A stretch of DNA of 64,000 nt, taken from positions 33,061-97,060 of the forward strand of contig NZ_JACIDU010000019.1 in NCBI RefSeq assembly GCF_014196535.1, in the 5' to 3' direction. Of this stretch, positions 16,195 to 25,551 are shown piece by piece. Position 1 is the first letter of the stretch. Every line of letters begins with the position of its first letter. The notes beneath the pieces are model-generated. The model searched no databases. It worked only from the letters and a program-made list of their open reading frames with translations, and was not told the origin of the DNA. A program made the position numbers and the translations under genes. Source of the DNA: Allorhizobium borbori. GTDB lineage: Bacteria > Pseudomonadota > Alphaproteobacteria > Rhizobiales > Rhizobiaceae.

Positions 16195-17808
16195 ATGGCG
16201 ACAGAACTCGAAGCATATGATTACATCATCGTTGGTGGCGGCAATGCCGGCTGTGTGCTGGCCAACCGCCTGACGGAAGACGGCCGCCACCGCGTGCTGC
16301 TTCTTGAAGCCGGTGGCGAGGCAAAGAGCCCGTGGATCGGCATTCCCGCCGGCTTTTCGAAGCTGCTGGTAAACCCGGTCTATAACTGGCGCTTCCAGAC
16401 GGAACCCGAGGCCGCCACCAATAACCGTATTATCGCGGTGCCCCGTGGCAAGGGGCTCGGCGGCTCGACGCTCATCAACGGCATGATCTATGTACGCGGC
16501 CAGCCGCAGGACTATAATGGCTGGGCGCAGCGTGGCTGCACCGGCTGGAGCTTTGATGACGTGCTGCCCTATTTCCGCAGGGTCGAGGATTATGACGGCC
16601 CGGAAAGTCCGATGCGTGCGCGTGGCGGTCCCCTGCCGATCACCACCGTTTCGGAACGACCGGTGATCGGGGAAGCCTTCATTGCGGCGGCACAATCTGC
16701 CGGCCACGCCCGCAACCCGGATTACAATGGCGAGCGTCAGGACGGTTTCGGCTATTATCAGGTCAACCAGCGGAACGGTCGCCGCGCCGATGCGGCAGAA
16801 ACCTATCTGAAGCCGGTACGAAACCGCCCGAACCTCAATGTCATCACGGGCGCGCATGTGCTGCGTATCGATTTCGAAGGCAAGCGCGCCATCGGTGTCA
16901 CGGCACGCATCAAAGGCACCGACCGCCGCTACCGGGCAAGGGCAGAGGTGGTGCTGACGGCGGGAGCGGCCCAGACACCGCAGCTTCTCGAACTGTCGGG
17001 CGTCGGCGATCCCAACCGCCTGCAAGGGCTTGGCATTCCTGTCAGGCATGAGCGGCGGCAGGTCGGTGAAAACTACATCGACCACTTCTGCACGCGCATG
17101 AACTGGCGGGTGAAACAGCCGGTGACGCTGAACGAGCAGACCCGCGGCCTCGCGCTCGTGAAGGCGGTGGCGCAATACGGCCTGACCCGCAAGGGCATCC
17201 TCACGCTCGGCACCGGACTGGTGCATGGTTTCGTGCACACCCGCCCCGGACTGGAAGGTCCGGATGTGCAATTCTTCTTCATGCACGCAAGCTACGCCAA
17301 TGCCGCCGAACGGATTCTCGACACCCGGCCGGGCATGACGATTGGCGTTTCGCAGATGCGGCCGCATTCGCGCGGCTCGATCCACGCCAAATCACCGGAT
17401 CCGTTCGCGGGGCCATCCATCCGTCCGAATTTTCTGGCGGAAGAAGAGGACCGACGCGCGATGGTGGAAGGCATGAAGATCGCCCGGCATATCGTGGAAC
17501 AGGCGCCGATGGATGCGTTCCGCGAGGTGGAGATGAACCCCGGTTCGGATTGCCGCTCCGATGCCGACTGGCTCGATTTCGCCCGCCGTGATGGCCAGAC
17601 GATCTACCACATCTGTGGCACCTGCCGCATGGGCAGCGACAGGGATGCGGTCGTGGATCCGCAATTGCGGGTGCACGGGCTGGCAGGCCTGCGCATCGCC
17701 GATGCCTCGATCATGCCGACCATCGTCTCCGGCAATACCCAGGCCGCCGTGTTCATGATCGCCGAAAAGGCCGCAGACATGATCCTGAAAGACGCAAAGG
17801 CCGCCTGA
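16195..17808 (+). CDS. GMC-family FAD oxidoreductase (choline dehydrogenase-like)
   Basis: 537-residue flavoprotein that oxidises a primary or polyol hydroxyl. It has FAD motif DYIIVGGGNAGCVLANRL, GMC signature 1 in PRGKGLGGSTLINGMIY, signature 2 in GAAQTPQLLELSGVG, and the active-site His of YHICGTCRMG with the Asn of GNTQAAVFMIAE. Length is normal for the choline dehydrogenase branch. It begins 7 bases after the previous stop and ends in the terminator hairpin, so it is the last gene of the operon. Specificity within GMC enzymes cannot be read from sequence. Confidence 0.88.
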   Translation: MATELEAYDYIIVGGGNAGCVLANRLTEDGRHRVLLLEAGGEAKSPWIGIPAGFSKLLVNPVYNWRFQTEPEAATNNRIIAVPRGKGLGGSTLINGMIYVRGQPQDYNGWAQRGCTGWSFDDVLPYFRRVEDYDGPESPMRARGGPLPITTVSERPVIGEAFIAAAQSAGHARNPDYNGERQDGFGYYQVNQRNGRRADAAETYLKPVRNRPNLNVITGAHVLRIDFEGKRAIGVTARIKGTDRRYRARAEVVLTAGAAQTPQLLELSGVGDPNRLQGLGIPVRHERRQVGENYIDHFCTRMNWRVKQPVTLNEQTRGLALVKAVAQYGLTRKGILTLGTGLVHGFVHTRPGLEGPDVQFFFMHASYANAAERILDTRPGMTIGVSQMRPHSRGSIHAKSPDPFAGPSIRPNFLAEEEDRRAMVEGMKIARHIVEQAPMDAFREVEMNPGSDCRSDADWLDFARRDGQTIYHICGTCRMGSDRDAVVDPQLRVHGLAGLRIADASIMPTIVSGNTQAAVFMIAEKAADMILKDAKAA

Positions 17809-17822
17809 TTGCTCAGGCGGCC
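17799..17822. terminator. Bidirectional terminator between convergent operons
   Basis: GGCCGCCTG (17799-17807) pairs perfectly with CAGGCGGCC (17814-17822) around a 6-base loop. The left arm contains the GMC stop codon. It lies between two convergent operons and can fold on either transcript. T-tracts are short on both sides. Confidence 0.75.
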
Positions 17823-17842
17823 CTTACTCAGATCGGGTCGGC

Positions 17843-19294
17843 TCAGTTTACGCCGCCGAGGCAGACATATTTGATCTCGATGAAGTCATCGATGCCGTAA
17901 CGGGAGCCCTCACGGCCAAGGCCCGACGTCTTGACGCCGCCGAAGGGCGCTTCCGCCGTCGAGATCAGGCCGGTATTGACGCCGACCATGCCATATTCCA
18001 GTGCCTCCGCCACACGGAATACCCGCGCCAGATCCCGAGCGTAGAAATAGGAGGCAAGGCCGAACTCGGTGTCGTTGGCCTGCGCGATCACGTCCGTCTC
18101 ATCGCTGAAGCGGAAAAGCGGTGCGACCGGGCCGAAGGTTTCCTCCGTCGCGACAGCCATTTCCTTTGTCACATTGGCGAGAACAGTCGCCTCGTAGAAC
18201 GTGCCGCCGAGCGCATGCGGCTTGCCGCCCTGAATAATGGTCGCGCCCTTGGAAACGGCATCGGACACATGCTCCTCAACCTTTTCCAGCGCCGCCTCGT
18301 CAATCAGCGGCCCGAGAATCACACCCTCGTCGAAACCGTTGCCGGTCTTCAACCCGCCGACGGCCTTGGCCAGCTTGTCGGCAAAGGCATCATAGACGCC
18401 GTCCTGCACATAGATGCGGTTGGCGCAAACGCAGGTCTGGCCATTGTTGCGGAACTTGGCGATCAGCGCACCCTCAACCGCCGCGTCGAGATCGGCGTCG
18501 TCAAAGACGATGAACGGCGCATTGCCGCCGAGTTCCAGCCCGAGTTTCTTGATGGTCGGGGCCGATTGACGGTAAAGCTCCGCGCCCACCTCGGTCGAGC
18601 CGGTGAAAGTCAGCTTGCGAACGACGGGGTTCGAAGTCATTTCCGCGCCGATTTCACTGGCAGAACCGGTGATGACCGAGAAAAGCCCGGCCGGCAGGCC
18701 GGCCCGCTCACCCAGAACGGCAAGGGCAATTGCCGAAAATGGCGTCTGGCTGGCCGGCTTCAACACCATGGCACAACCCGCAGCAAAGGCAGGCCCGGCC
18801 TTGCGGGTGATCATGGCGTTCGGGAAGTTCCACGGCGTGATCGCCGCAACGACGCCGATCGGCTGCTTCATCACCAGAATGCGCTTGTCCTTCTGGTGGC
18901 CGGGAATGATGTCGCCATAGATACGTCGCGCTTCCTCGGCAAACCACTCGATGAAGCTTGCGCCATAGGCGATTTCCCCCTTGGCCTCGGCCAGCGGCTT
19001 GCCCTGTTCCAGCGTCAGGATACGACCGAGATCGTCCTGGTTCGCCATCATCAGCTCGAACCACTTACGCAGGATGCCGGCGCGTTCCTTGGCGGTCCGG
19101 GCCGCCCATTCCTTCTGGACTTTCTCAGCCTCGGCGATCGCCTTCCTGGTTTCCGCCGTGCCGAGTTTCGGTACGTGGCCGATCACGGCACCGGTTGCGG
19201 GGTTCGTCACCGCGATGCCCGCACCGTTCGCCTCGATCCATTCACCCGCCACGTAGGCCGCCTGACGCAACAGGCTTGGGTCCTTCAATTGCAT
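17843..19294 (-). CDS. NAD(P)-dependent succinate-semialdehyde dehydrogenase-type ALDH
   Basis: 483-residue aldehyde dehydrogenase, the length of GabD. Catalytic residues are E254 in GLELGGNAP and C288 in NNGQTCVCANR; AITPWNFP and FTGSTEVG complete the cofactor site. Start 19294 follows GGAGGAGACTGCA; an ATG at 19324 overlapping the E2 stop as ATGA is possible. As the last gene of an eleven-gene operon it probably oxidises a semialdehyde released downstream of the 2-oxo acid dehydrogenase or SDR steps. Other small semialdehydes (glutarate or malonate type) cannot be excluded. Confidence 0.88.
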   Translation of the reverse strand: MQLKDPSLLRQAAYVAGEWIEANGAGIAVTNPATGAVIGHVPKLGTAETRKAIAEAEKVQKEWAARTAKERAGILRKWFELMMANQDDLGRILTLEQGKPLAEAKGEIAYGASFIEWFAEEARRIYGDIIPGHQKDKRILVMKQPIGVVAAITPWNFPNAMITRKAGPAFAAGCAMVLKPASQTPFSAIALAVLGERAGLPAGLFSVITGSASEIGAEMTSNPVVRKLTFTGSTEVGAELYRQSAPTIKKLGLELGGNAPFIVFDDADLDAAVEGALIAKFRNNGQTCVCANRIYVQDGVYDAFADKLAKAVGGLKTGNGFDEGVILGPLIDEAALEKVEEHVSDAVSKGATIIQGGKPHALGGTFYEATVLANVTKEMAVATEETFGPVAPLFRFSDETDVIAQANDTEFGLASYFYARDLARVFRVAEALEYGMVGVNTGLISTAEAPFGGVKTSGLGREGSRYGIDDFIEIKYVCLGGVN

Positions 19295-19320
19295 TGCAGT
19301 CTCCTCCAGGTCATTCCGGC

Positions 19321-20580
19321 TCATACGAGCAGGTTCATTGGTTCCTCGATCACCGTCTTGAAGGCGGCCAGAAGCTGGGCGCCCAGCGCGCCGTCCACGG
19401 CCCGGTGGTCAACGGAAAGTGTCACTGACATCATGGTTGCAAAGGCAAGCTGGCCATCGCGTTCGACAGGCCGGCGCTCCCCCGCACCGACGGCAAGAAT
19501 GGCACTTTGCGGCGGGTTGATGATAGCCGAAAACGACTTGACGCCATACATGCCGAGATTGGAAATCGAAAAGCCCCCGCCCTGAAATTCCTCGGGCTTC
19601 AGACGGTTCTCCCGTGCCCGTGCGGCAAGCGCCTTCATTTCCGCCGAAATTGCACCGAGGCTCTTGCGGTCGGCCTGCCGGATCAGCGGGGTGATAAGCC
19701 CGCCATCCGTCGCAACGGCCACCGCGATATCCACGTCCTGAAGTTTCAGGATCGCCTCTTCGGTCCAGACGACATTGGCATCGGGAACCAGGCTCAAGGC
19801 AGCGGCGCAGGCGCGAATGACAAAATCATTGACCGAAATCCGCTCGTCCTTCGGTCGCTTGGCGTTGATTTCAGCCCGCAAGGCCAGAAGCGCATCGATA
19901 TCGCAATCAGCGTTCAGGTAGAAGTGCGGTACGGTTTGCTTGGCTTCGAGCAGGCGACGCGCAATCGTCCGGCGCATGGAGGTGTGCGGGACTGCCTCGT
20001 GCGGGCCGATGCCGGGCGGAACACCTTTCGGCGCGGCGGACATCGGCTGCGCTGCCGCCGCCGAGACAGGAGCAACGACCGGGGCCGACTGAGCGGCCCG
20101 CTCGACATCGATCCTGACGATCCGGCCCTTTGGTCCGCTACCGGTGAGCCCATCGAGCGCAACACCCCGGTCGGCGGCCAATCGCCGGGCAAGCGGAGAC
20201 GCGGCATGGCGAACTGTGTTTTCGGCAAGCGCGGCCACGGCGGCCAACGGCTTGGTTGCCGCAACGGCCGGCGTCAGGGCCGCCGTCACCGGAGCCCCGG
20301 AAACCGGCGCGACCGGCCCGGCAAGAACGCTGGCATCCTCCCCCTCGCCAAACAGAAGCGCGATGGCCTGATTGACATTGGCACGCTTGCCATCGCCCAC
20401 CAGAATGCGCCCGAGCGTGCCATCGGCTTCCGCCTCCAGCTCCATCGTTGCCTTGTCGGTCTCGACTTCGGCGAGAAGATCGCCCTTCTTCACGGTCTCG
20501 CCTTCGGCCTTCAACCATTTGGCGATGACGGCATCTTCCATTCCCGCCGAGAGGGCGGGCAGAACCACTTCGATCGGCAT
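19321..20580 (-). CDS. Dihydrolipoyl acyltransferase (E2) of a 2-oxo acid dehydrogenase complex
   Basis: 419-residue E2 core enzyme. An N-terminal lipoyl domain carries the lipoyl lysine K43 in VETDKATMELEAE. An Ala/Pro-rich linker is followed by a peripheral subunit-binding domain around residues 120-155 (ASPLARRLAADRGV, GSGPKGRI) and the catalytic domain with DHRAVDG near the end (HxxxDG motif). One lipoyl domain only. It transfers the acyl group from E1 to CoA. It follows the fused E1 gene after 14 bases. No E3 gene is present nearby, so a housekeeping dihydrolipoamide dehydrogenase must serve. Confidence 0.92.
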   Translation of the reverse strand: MPIEVVLPALSAGMEDAVIAKWLKAEGETVKKGDLLAEVETDKATMELEAEADGTLGRILVGDGKRANVNQAIALLFGEGEDASVLAGPVAPVSGAPVTAALTPAVAATKPLAAVAALAENTVRHAASPLARRLAADRGVALDGLTGSGPKGRIVRIDVERAAQSAPVVAPVSAAAAQPMSAAPKGVPPGIGPHEAVPHTSMRRTIARRLLEAKQTVPHFYLNADCDIDALLALRAEINAKRPKDERISVNDFVIRACAAALSLVPDANVVWTEEAILKLQDVDIAVAVATDGGLITPLIRQADRKSLGAISAEMKALAARARENRLKPEEFQGGGFSISNLGMYGVKSFSAIINPPQSAILAVGAGERRPVERDGQLAFATMMSVTLSVDHRAVDGALGAQLLAAFKTVIEEPMNLLV

Positions 20581-20594
20581 GTCGCTCTCTCCTC

Positions 20595-22784
20595 TCAGCC
20601 CTGAAGGGGCAGCCCTTGCGCAGCCATGACGGCGCGCAACCCGGCTTCGATATCCTGCGGGCGGGCGGCGGCAGCAGCTTCAAGAACCTTGGAAATCGAA
20701 GGCGAAGCTTCGGCCCCGTGAACACGCGTAATCGGCTGGTCCAGCCAGTCGAAGACACGGCGCTGCAACTCATCGGCCAGCCAGCCGCCATAGGAGGTGC
20801 CGGAAGCACCCTGTTCCACGATCAGCACATTGCCGGTCTTGCGGATGGAAGCCTCAACCGTTTCCCAGTCCAACCCGGCTCGGTCGAGCGTACGCAGGTC
20901 GATGACTTCGGCATCGACGCCGAGCGCCTCGACCACCTTCAGCGTCTTCTCGACCATGGCGAGATAGGTGATGACCGTGACCGTCGAACCGGGGCGAACG
21001 ACCTTCGCCTTGCCGAGCGGAATGAAATAGTCGAGATCATCCACCGGGGCCGGCCCCTTGGAAGCGTAGAGATCAACATGCTCCAGAACGAGCACCGGAT
21101 CGCGGCACAGAAGCGCGGAATTCATCAGGCCGACATAATCGAACGGCGTCGACGGAGCGACGATCCGCCAGCCTGGCGCTGTGGCGAAAATGCCGGCGGG
21201 GTCCATGGAATGCTGCGAGCCGTAGCCCGTACCCATGGCAACCTTGGTGCGAAGCACGACCGGCATGTCGCTGTCGCCGCCGAACATGTGCCGCGCCTTG
21301 CCGATCTGGTTGAACACCTGATCGGCCGCCACCCACATGAAATCGGGATACATGAATTCGATGACCGGCAGAACACGACCGTCCGCCGCCATGCCGCCCG
21401 CAATGCCGGTGAAGGCGTTTTCGGAAATCGGCGTGCCCAGCACCCGGTCCGGAAACTCTGCGGAAAGGCCTCGCGTGGCCCCGTTGGTGCCGCCCTTGAG
21501 GCGATGAACATCCTCGCCGAGCACGACGACGCGCTCGTCGGTCGCCATACGCCGCCCCATTACATCGGCTACCGCATCGATGAACTTGGCGTCCTCGACG
21601 ATCTTGCCGGAGAAGCTTTCACGTTCCTCGAAACGAACGTCTCTGAACTCTGAGAGATCGCCACGAAGGCCGAAATCGCGGAAGCTTTCTTCCGGCCATA
21701 GCGCGGGAACGATCCGGCGCTTGCCCTCATGCATCTCGATCAGCTCCCCGGCCACCTCGTCCATCAGCGCCACGCAGCGTTCGCGCAACGTCCGAACGGC
21801 ATCCTCGCCGAGCACCTGACGCTCCTGAAGCACCTTGGCCAGCGCATCGAGCGGATCGCGACCGCGCCATTCCGCCTCCTCTTCCTTGCTGCGATAGCCG
21901 AAGGCGCTGCCCGGCAGTGGGCCGTTCTGGTGGAAATAGCGGTAGACATCCGCCTCGATGATCGTCGGCCCGTCACCCGCGCGCATGATGGCATTCGCCT
22001 CTTCGCTCGCAAGCCAGACCGCGATCGGGTCCATGCCGTCCACCTTGAAGGAGGGAATGCCGAAGGCAAGACCGCGCGAGGATAGCCGCGATTCCGCCGT
22101 TACCTCATCGACATGGGTCGAGACCGCATACCGGTTGTTCTCGATGAAGAAGCAGATCGGCAGCTTCCACACAGCCGCCACGTTCATGGTTTCCAGAACC
22201 GAGCCGATATTGGTCGCGCCATCGCCGAAATAGGTGTAGACGACGTCGCCCGTGCCCGCCTTGCGGTGCGCCCAGGCCGCACCTGCGGCCATCGGCACGC
22301 CACCACCGACGATGGCGTTGGTGCCGAGATTGCCGGATTCGGCCCAGCGAAGGTGCATGGAACCGCCGCGCCCACGGCAGAAGCCCTGCGAAAGCCCGAG
22401 GATTTCGGCAAGCGTACGCCGCGCCAGCGTGCGAATATCGCCGCTGAAGGCCGTCTTCGGGTCGATGCCCTGCTGCGCCACATAGCCGAGCGCCTTGGCG
22501 AGAAACTGGTGGTGCGCGCGGTGCGAGCCATTCACCTGATCGCTTGGGCGCATGGTGATGGCGGAACCGACCGCCCCGCCCTCCTGACCGATGGCGGAAT
22601 GGGCCGGACCGTGCACCAGGCCCTGCCCCGCCAGTTCCAGCACCTTTTCTTCAAAGGCCCGGATGAGATGCATTTCGGCGAGCATCGTGCCGCCAAGTGT
22701 TGCATCAAAGGCGGCGCGATCGGCGGCAGTGGGCTTGATTTCCCGCCAGAAGCTTTTCGGAAGAAGGTCTTGATATTCGGGCAT
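20595..22784 (-). CDS. Fused E1 alpha-beta of 2-oxo acid/acetoin dehydrogenase
   Basis: 729-residue thiamine enzyme joining what are usually two subunits. Residues about 1-340 are E1alpha (HRAHHQFLAKAL, TPP motif from GDGATNIGSVLE to ENNRYAVST, RYFHQNG). From about 375 it is E1beta (VVVLGEDVHRLKGGTNGATRG, catalytic-type glutamate in PISENAFTGIAGG, VDLRTLDRAG). It decarboxylates a 2-oxo acid or cleaves acetoin-like diketols and passes the acyl group to E2. GGAG precedes the start by 7 bases. The fusion is unusual; the substrate is unknown, with branched 2-oxo acids or acetoin analogues possible. Confidence 0.88.
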   Translation of the reverse strand: MPEYQDLLPKSFWREIKPTAADRAAFDATLGGTMLAEMHLIRAFEEKVLELAGQGLVHGPAHSAIGQEGGAVGSAITMRPSDQVNGSHRAHHQFLAKALGYVAQQGIDPKTAFSGDIRTLARRTLAEILGLSQGFCRGRGGSMHLRWAESGNLGTNAIVGGGVPMAAGAAWAHRKAGTGDVVYTYFGDGATNIGSVLETMNVAAVWKLPICFFIENNRYAVSTHVDEVTAESRLSSRGLAFGIPSFKVDGMDPIAVWLASEEANAIMRAGDGPTIIEADVYRYFHQNGPLPGSAFGYRSKEEEAEWRGRDPLDALAKVLQERQVLGEDAVRTLRERCVALMDEVAGELIEMHEGKRRIVPALWPEESFRDFGLRGDLSEFRDVRFEERESFSGKIVEDAKFIDAVADVMGRRMATDERVVVLGEDVHRLKGGTNGATRGLSAEFPDRVLGTPISENAFTGIAGGMAADGRVLPVIEFMYPDFMWVAADQVFNQIGKARHMFGGDSDMPVVLRTKVAMGTGYGSQHSMDPAGIFATAPGWRIVAPSTPFDYVGLMNSALLCRDPVLVLEHVDLYASKGPAPVDDLDYFIPLGKAKVVRPGSTVTVITYLAMVEKTLKVVEALGVDAEVIDLRTLDRAGLDWETVEASIRKTGNVLIVEQGASGTSYGGWLADELQRRVFDWLDQPITRVHGAEASPSISKVLEAAAAARPQDIEAGLRAVMAAQGLPLQG

Positions 22785-22815
22785 GTCAGTCTCCGGTCTT
22801 GGAGCAGGAAAAGGG

Positions 22816-23571
22816 TCAGGCCGCCAGGAAGCCGCCATCGACCGGCAGGATGGTGCCGGTGATGTAGCTCGCCATGGAGGAGGCCAGGAAAATCACGGGA
22901 TCGACGACTTCGCCGGTCTCGCCGATGCGCTTCATCATCACGCGGTTCATGAACCAGTCGGCGCCACCGGGACGGTTGAGCTGGGCGACGGCCATCTCGC
23001 TCATCATGATGCCGGGCGCTACCGCATTGACACGGATGCCGTGGGGGGCGAGATCGCGCGCCATGACCTGGGTCAACGAACGGATCGCCCCCTTGGACAC
23101 CACGTAACCCGCGGTCGAACCACCGGCGACGAAGCCGGCCACCGAGCAGAGATGCACGACGTTGCCCTTGGCGGCCTTCAGCGCCGGCACGAAGGCATGC
23201 GACACGTTGAACGCACCCTCGAGATTGACGCCGATCACCCGGTCCCACACATCCGCCGCCTCGGGCTGGTCAAAAGCGGCGCGGCCGGCGACACCGGCAT
23301 TATTGACGAGCACATCGAGCCCGCCGAAGCGGCCCAGTACACTTTCGGCAAAGGCCTTCACCGCAGCGCGGTCGGTCACATCCAGCGCATGGCCTTCGGC
23401 TTCGAAACCATCCGCCGCGATGGCCGCAGCCTGCGCTCTGGCCGCCTCACCGTCGATATCGGCGAGCACGACGCGCGCGCCCTGCACGGCCATGCCGGCG
23501 GCAATCGCCGCACCAAGGCCCCGGCCAGCACCGGTCACCAGCACCCGCTTGTCTTTCAGAAGTCCGGTCAT
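22816..23571 (-). CDS. Short-chain dehydrogenase/reductase
   Basis: 251-residue classical SDR with VTGAGRGLGAAIAAG, VLADIDGEAA (an Asp that favours NAD), NNAGVAG, catalytic Ser region HLCSVAGFV, YVVSKGAIRSL (Tyr, Lys) and ITGTILPVDGG. AGGAGGGGGAGAA precedes the start at 23571. It lies between a second SDR and the fused E1. Two SDRs in a row upstream of an acyl-transferring complex would fit stepwise oxidation of a diol to a 2-oxo compound. Confidence 0.87.
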   Translation of the reverse strand: MTGLLKDKRVLVTGAGRGLGAAIAAGMAVQGARVVLADIDGEAARAQAAAIAADGFEAEGHALDVTDRAAVKAFAESVLGRFGGLDVLVNNAGVAGRAAFDQPEAADVWDRVIGVNLEGAFNVSHAFVPALKAAKGNVVHLCSVAGFVAGGSTAGYVVSKGAIRSLTQVMARDLAPHGIRVNAVAPGIMMSEMAVAQLNRPGGADWFMNRVMMKRIGETGEVVDPVIFLASSMASYITGTILPVDGGFLAA

Positions 23572-23590
23572 TTCTCCCCCTCCTGGCCCA

Positions 23591-24328
23591 TCAGGCCATG
23601 TAGATGCCGCCATTCACCTGGATCGTCTCGCCAGTGATGAAGCTGGCGGCGGGCGAACACAGGAAGGCGATGACGGAGGCGATTTCCGATGGCTTGCCGA
23701 GCCGCTTCAGCGGTGTCTGTGCCATCGTCTCGTCCATCCGGGTCTTGAGCAGTTCGTTGATCATCGGCGTTTCGATGATGCCGGGCGCGACACCGTTGAC
23801 GCGCGTCTTCGGCGCAAGCTCGCGCGAAAGCGCACGCGTCATGGACACCATCGCCCCCTTGGTGGCGCCGTAATGGGCGTTCACGTAAGCGCCGCGATAG
23901 GCCGCAAGCGAAGCGATCGTCACGATGGACGAATTCTCCTTCAGCGCCGGCAGTGCCCGCTTGCAGAGATAGAAGACACCGTCGAGATTGATGGAGATTG
24001 TTCTCTGCCAGTCGGTATCCGTCATTTCGGCAAAAGGCTTGGCCTGATAGATGCCGGCGGACGGCACGAGGAAGTCGATACCACCGAAACGCTGAACGGC
24101 GAGATCAACCGTTTTTTGCGCGTCATCAGCACTTGAGGCATCGGCCTTGATCATGGCGATGCGGTCAGGATCGCCGAGTGTGGTGGCAAAACCGTCGAGT
24201 GCTGCGAGGTCGATATCCGTCAGGACCAGATTGGCGCCTGCGGCGTGATAGAGTTCGGCGATAGCGCGACCGATGCCGCCATTGGCGCCGGTGACGACGA
24301 GGGTGCGGTTTTCGAAATCGAATGTCAT
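23591..24328 (-). CDS. Short-chain dehydrogenase/reductase
   Basis: 245-residue classical SDR: VTGANGGIGRAIAEL, VLTDIDLAAL (NAD-type Asp), VPSAGIYQAKP where NNAG is usual, Ser in IVTIASLAAYRG, YGATKGAMVSM as Tyr-Lys pair (here the catalytic Tyr is in HYGATK), and FITGETIQVNGG. GAGGACAGCGCC precedes the start. The replacement of NNAG by VPSAG is a visible departure in the cofactor-supporting motif. Substrate unknown. Confidence 0.86.
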   Translation of the reverse strand: MTFDFENRTLVVTGANGGIGRAIAELYHAAGANLVLTDIDLAALDGFATTLGDPDRIAMIKADASSADDAQKTVDLAVQRFGGIDFLVPSAGIYQAKPFAEMTDTDWQRTISINLDGVFYLCKRALPALKENSSIVTIASLAAYRGAYVNAHYGATKGAMVSMTRALSRELAPKTRVNGVAPGIIETPMINELLKTRMDETMAQTPLKRLGKPSEIASVIAFLCSPAASFITGETIQVNGGIYMA

Positions 24329-24338
24329 GGCGCTGTCC

Positions 24339-24806
24339 TCACAGATCGCTGCGATAGGCTGCGATGTCGTCGTACTGGACGACCTCGATAATGTGGCCTT
24401 CCGGGTCTTCCACGAAGGCAAGCCAGGTGCCCGGTCGCACCTCAATCGCCGTGGGACCCGTCATCGACACCGCGCCGTTGGCGACGAGGCGATCCAGAAG
24501 CCCCTGCAGATCATCGACGATGAAGGTGACGTAGCTCGATCCGGCCCGTTCGAGGATGAGGCCTTCGGCGGCATTCGAGTTCGGCGTGCGGTCGGGGCAG
24601 AGCAGCTTGATGCGCTCGCCTTTCTGCGTCTGGAGACGCACGACGGTATAACCTTCCCGGCACATGGCGGCGGCCTCGGCCTTCGGGCCCGGCACATGAA
24701 TTTCCGAAACGAAGGCAAGCCCGAGCGCGTCCTCGTAGAAGGCGCGCATCCGCTTCAGGTCGCGAACGGCGAGGCCGATTTCAAGCGGCGCGGTCATTGT
24801 GGTCAT
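24339..24806 (-). CDS. VOC (glyoxalase/dioxygenase fold) protein
   Basis: 155-residue vicinal oxygen chelate protein with two paired beta-alpha-beta units (IGLAVRDLKRMRAFYEDALG; SSYVTFIVDDLQGLLDRL) and the C-terminal metal-ligand strand FVEDPEGHIIEVVQY. Family members are glyoxalases, epimerases or ring-cleaving dioxygenases. This short form is more like a lactoylglutathione lyase or methylmalonyl-CoA-epimerase-type enzyme than an extradiol dioxygenase. GGAGG at 24812-24816 marks the start. It links the importer genes with the SDR genes in the operon. Confidence 0.82.
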   Translation of the reverse strand: MTTMTAPLEIGLAVRDLKRMRAFYEDALGLAFVSEIHVPGPKAEAAAMCREGYTVVRLQTQKGERIKLLCPDRTPNSNAAEGLILERAGSSYVTFIVDDLQGLLDRLVANGAVSMTGPTAIEVRPGTWLAFVEDPEGHIIEVVQYDDIAAYRSDL

Positions 24807-24828
24807 TGTTTCCTCCCTGGCTGAGCCG

Positions 24829-25551
24829 TCAGACGGCGAGCCATTCCTCCATCAGCTTTTCGTTGGATGTCAGTTCGCCAGGCGTGCCCTCGAAAACGAT
24901 CCGGCCATGGCCCATGACGCACACGCGGTCGGAGACCTTGAGCGCGATGGTAAGCTTTTGCTCCACCAGCACGACGGATACGCCACGCCGATTGATGTCG
25001 CGGATCATGTCGGCAACGACAGCGACGATCTTTGGCGCCAGCCCTTCGGTCGGTTCGTCGATCAGCATGACGAGCGGATTGCCAAGCAGCGTGCGGCACA
25101 TGGTCAGCATCTGCTGCTCTCCGCCGGAAAGGCTGCCGGCGCGGGTGTTGCGACGTTCCTTGAGGCGCGGAAAATAGTCGAACATCTGCTCGACCGTCCA
25201 TTTCGTCGCGCCGGATGCACCGCGCTGGACGCCCATCTGAAGGTTCTCGTCCACACTGAGGTTCAGGAAGATTTCCCGTTCCTCCGGCACGAAGCCGATC
25301 CCCTCGCGGCAGATCCGGAAAGGTCGCTCACCAGCGATGTCGCGACCGTTCAGCAGCACTTCGCCACCGGTCGGCGAAACGAGCCCCATGATCGCCTTCA
25401 TGGTGGTGGAGCGGCCGGAACCATTGCGGCCAAGCAGGCTGATCGCCTCGCCCCGGCGCAGGTTGAAGCTGACGCCCTGAAGAATGTGGCTCTTGCCGTA
25501 ATGGGCGTGAAGATCACGCACATCCAGCATGATGTCGGACGACGCGGTCAT
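24829..25551 (-). CDS. LivF-type ABC ATPase with Arg in Walker A
   Basis: 240-residue second ATPase of the importer. It has the LivF features PEEREIFLNLSVDENL, signature LSGGEQQMLTMCRTLL, Walker B LVMLIDEPTEGLAP and LVEQK. The Walker A reads GRNGSGRST: the normally invariant lysine is arginine at residue 47. It starts within the TAATG that ends the preceding gene. ATP hydrolysis may rest on the LivG partner, or arginine may be tolerated; this cannot be settled from sequence. Confidence 0.9.
   Translation of the reverse strand: MTASSDIMLDVRDLHAHYGKSHILQGVSFNLRRGEAISLLGRNGSGRSTTMKAIMGLVSPTGGEVLLNGRDIAGERPFRICREGIGFVPEEREIFLNLSVDENLQMGVQRGASGATKWTVEQMFDYFPRLKERRNTRAGSLSGGEQQMLTMCRTLLGNPLVMLIDEPTEGLAPKIVAVVADMIRDINRRGVSVVLVEQKLTIALKVSDRVCVMGHGRIVFEGTPGELTSNEKLMEEWLAV

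Noticed and set aside
24339..24806. VOC protein as an extradiol ring-cleaving dioxygenase
   Set aside because: At 155 residues it has only one module pair, whereas extradiol enzymes of this fold are about twice as long.
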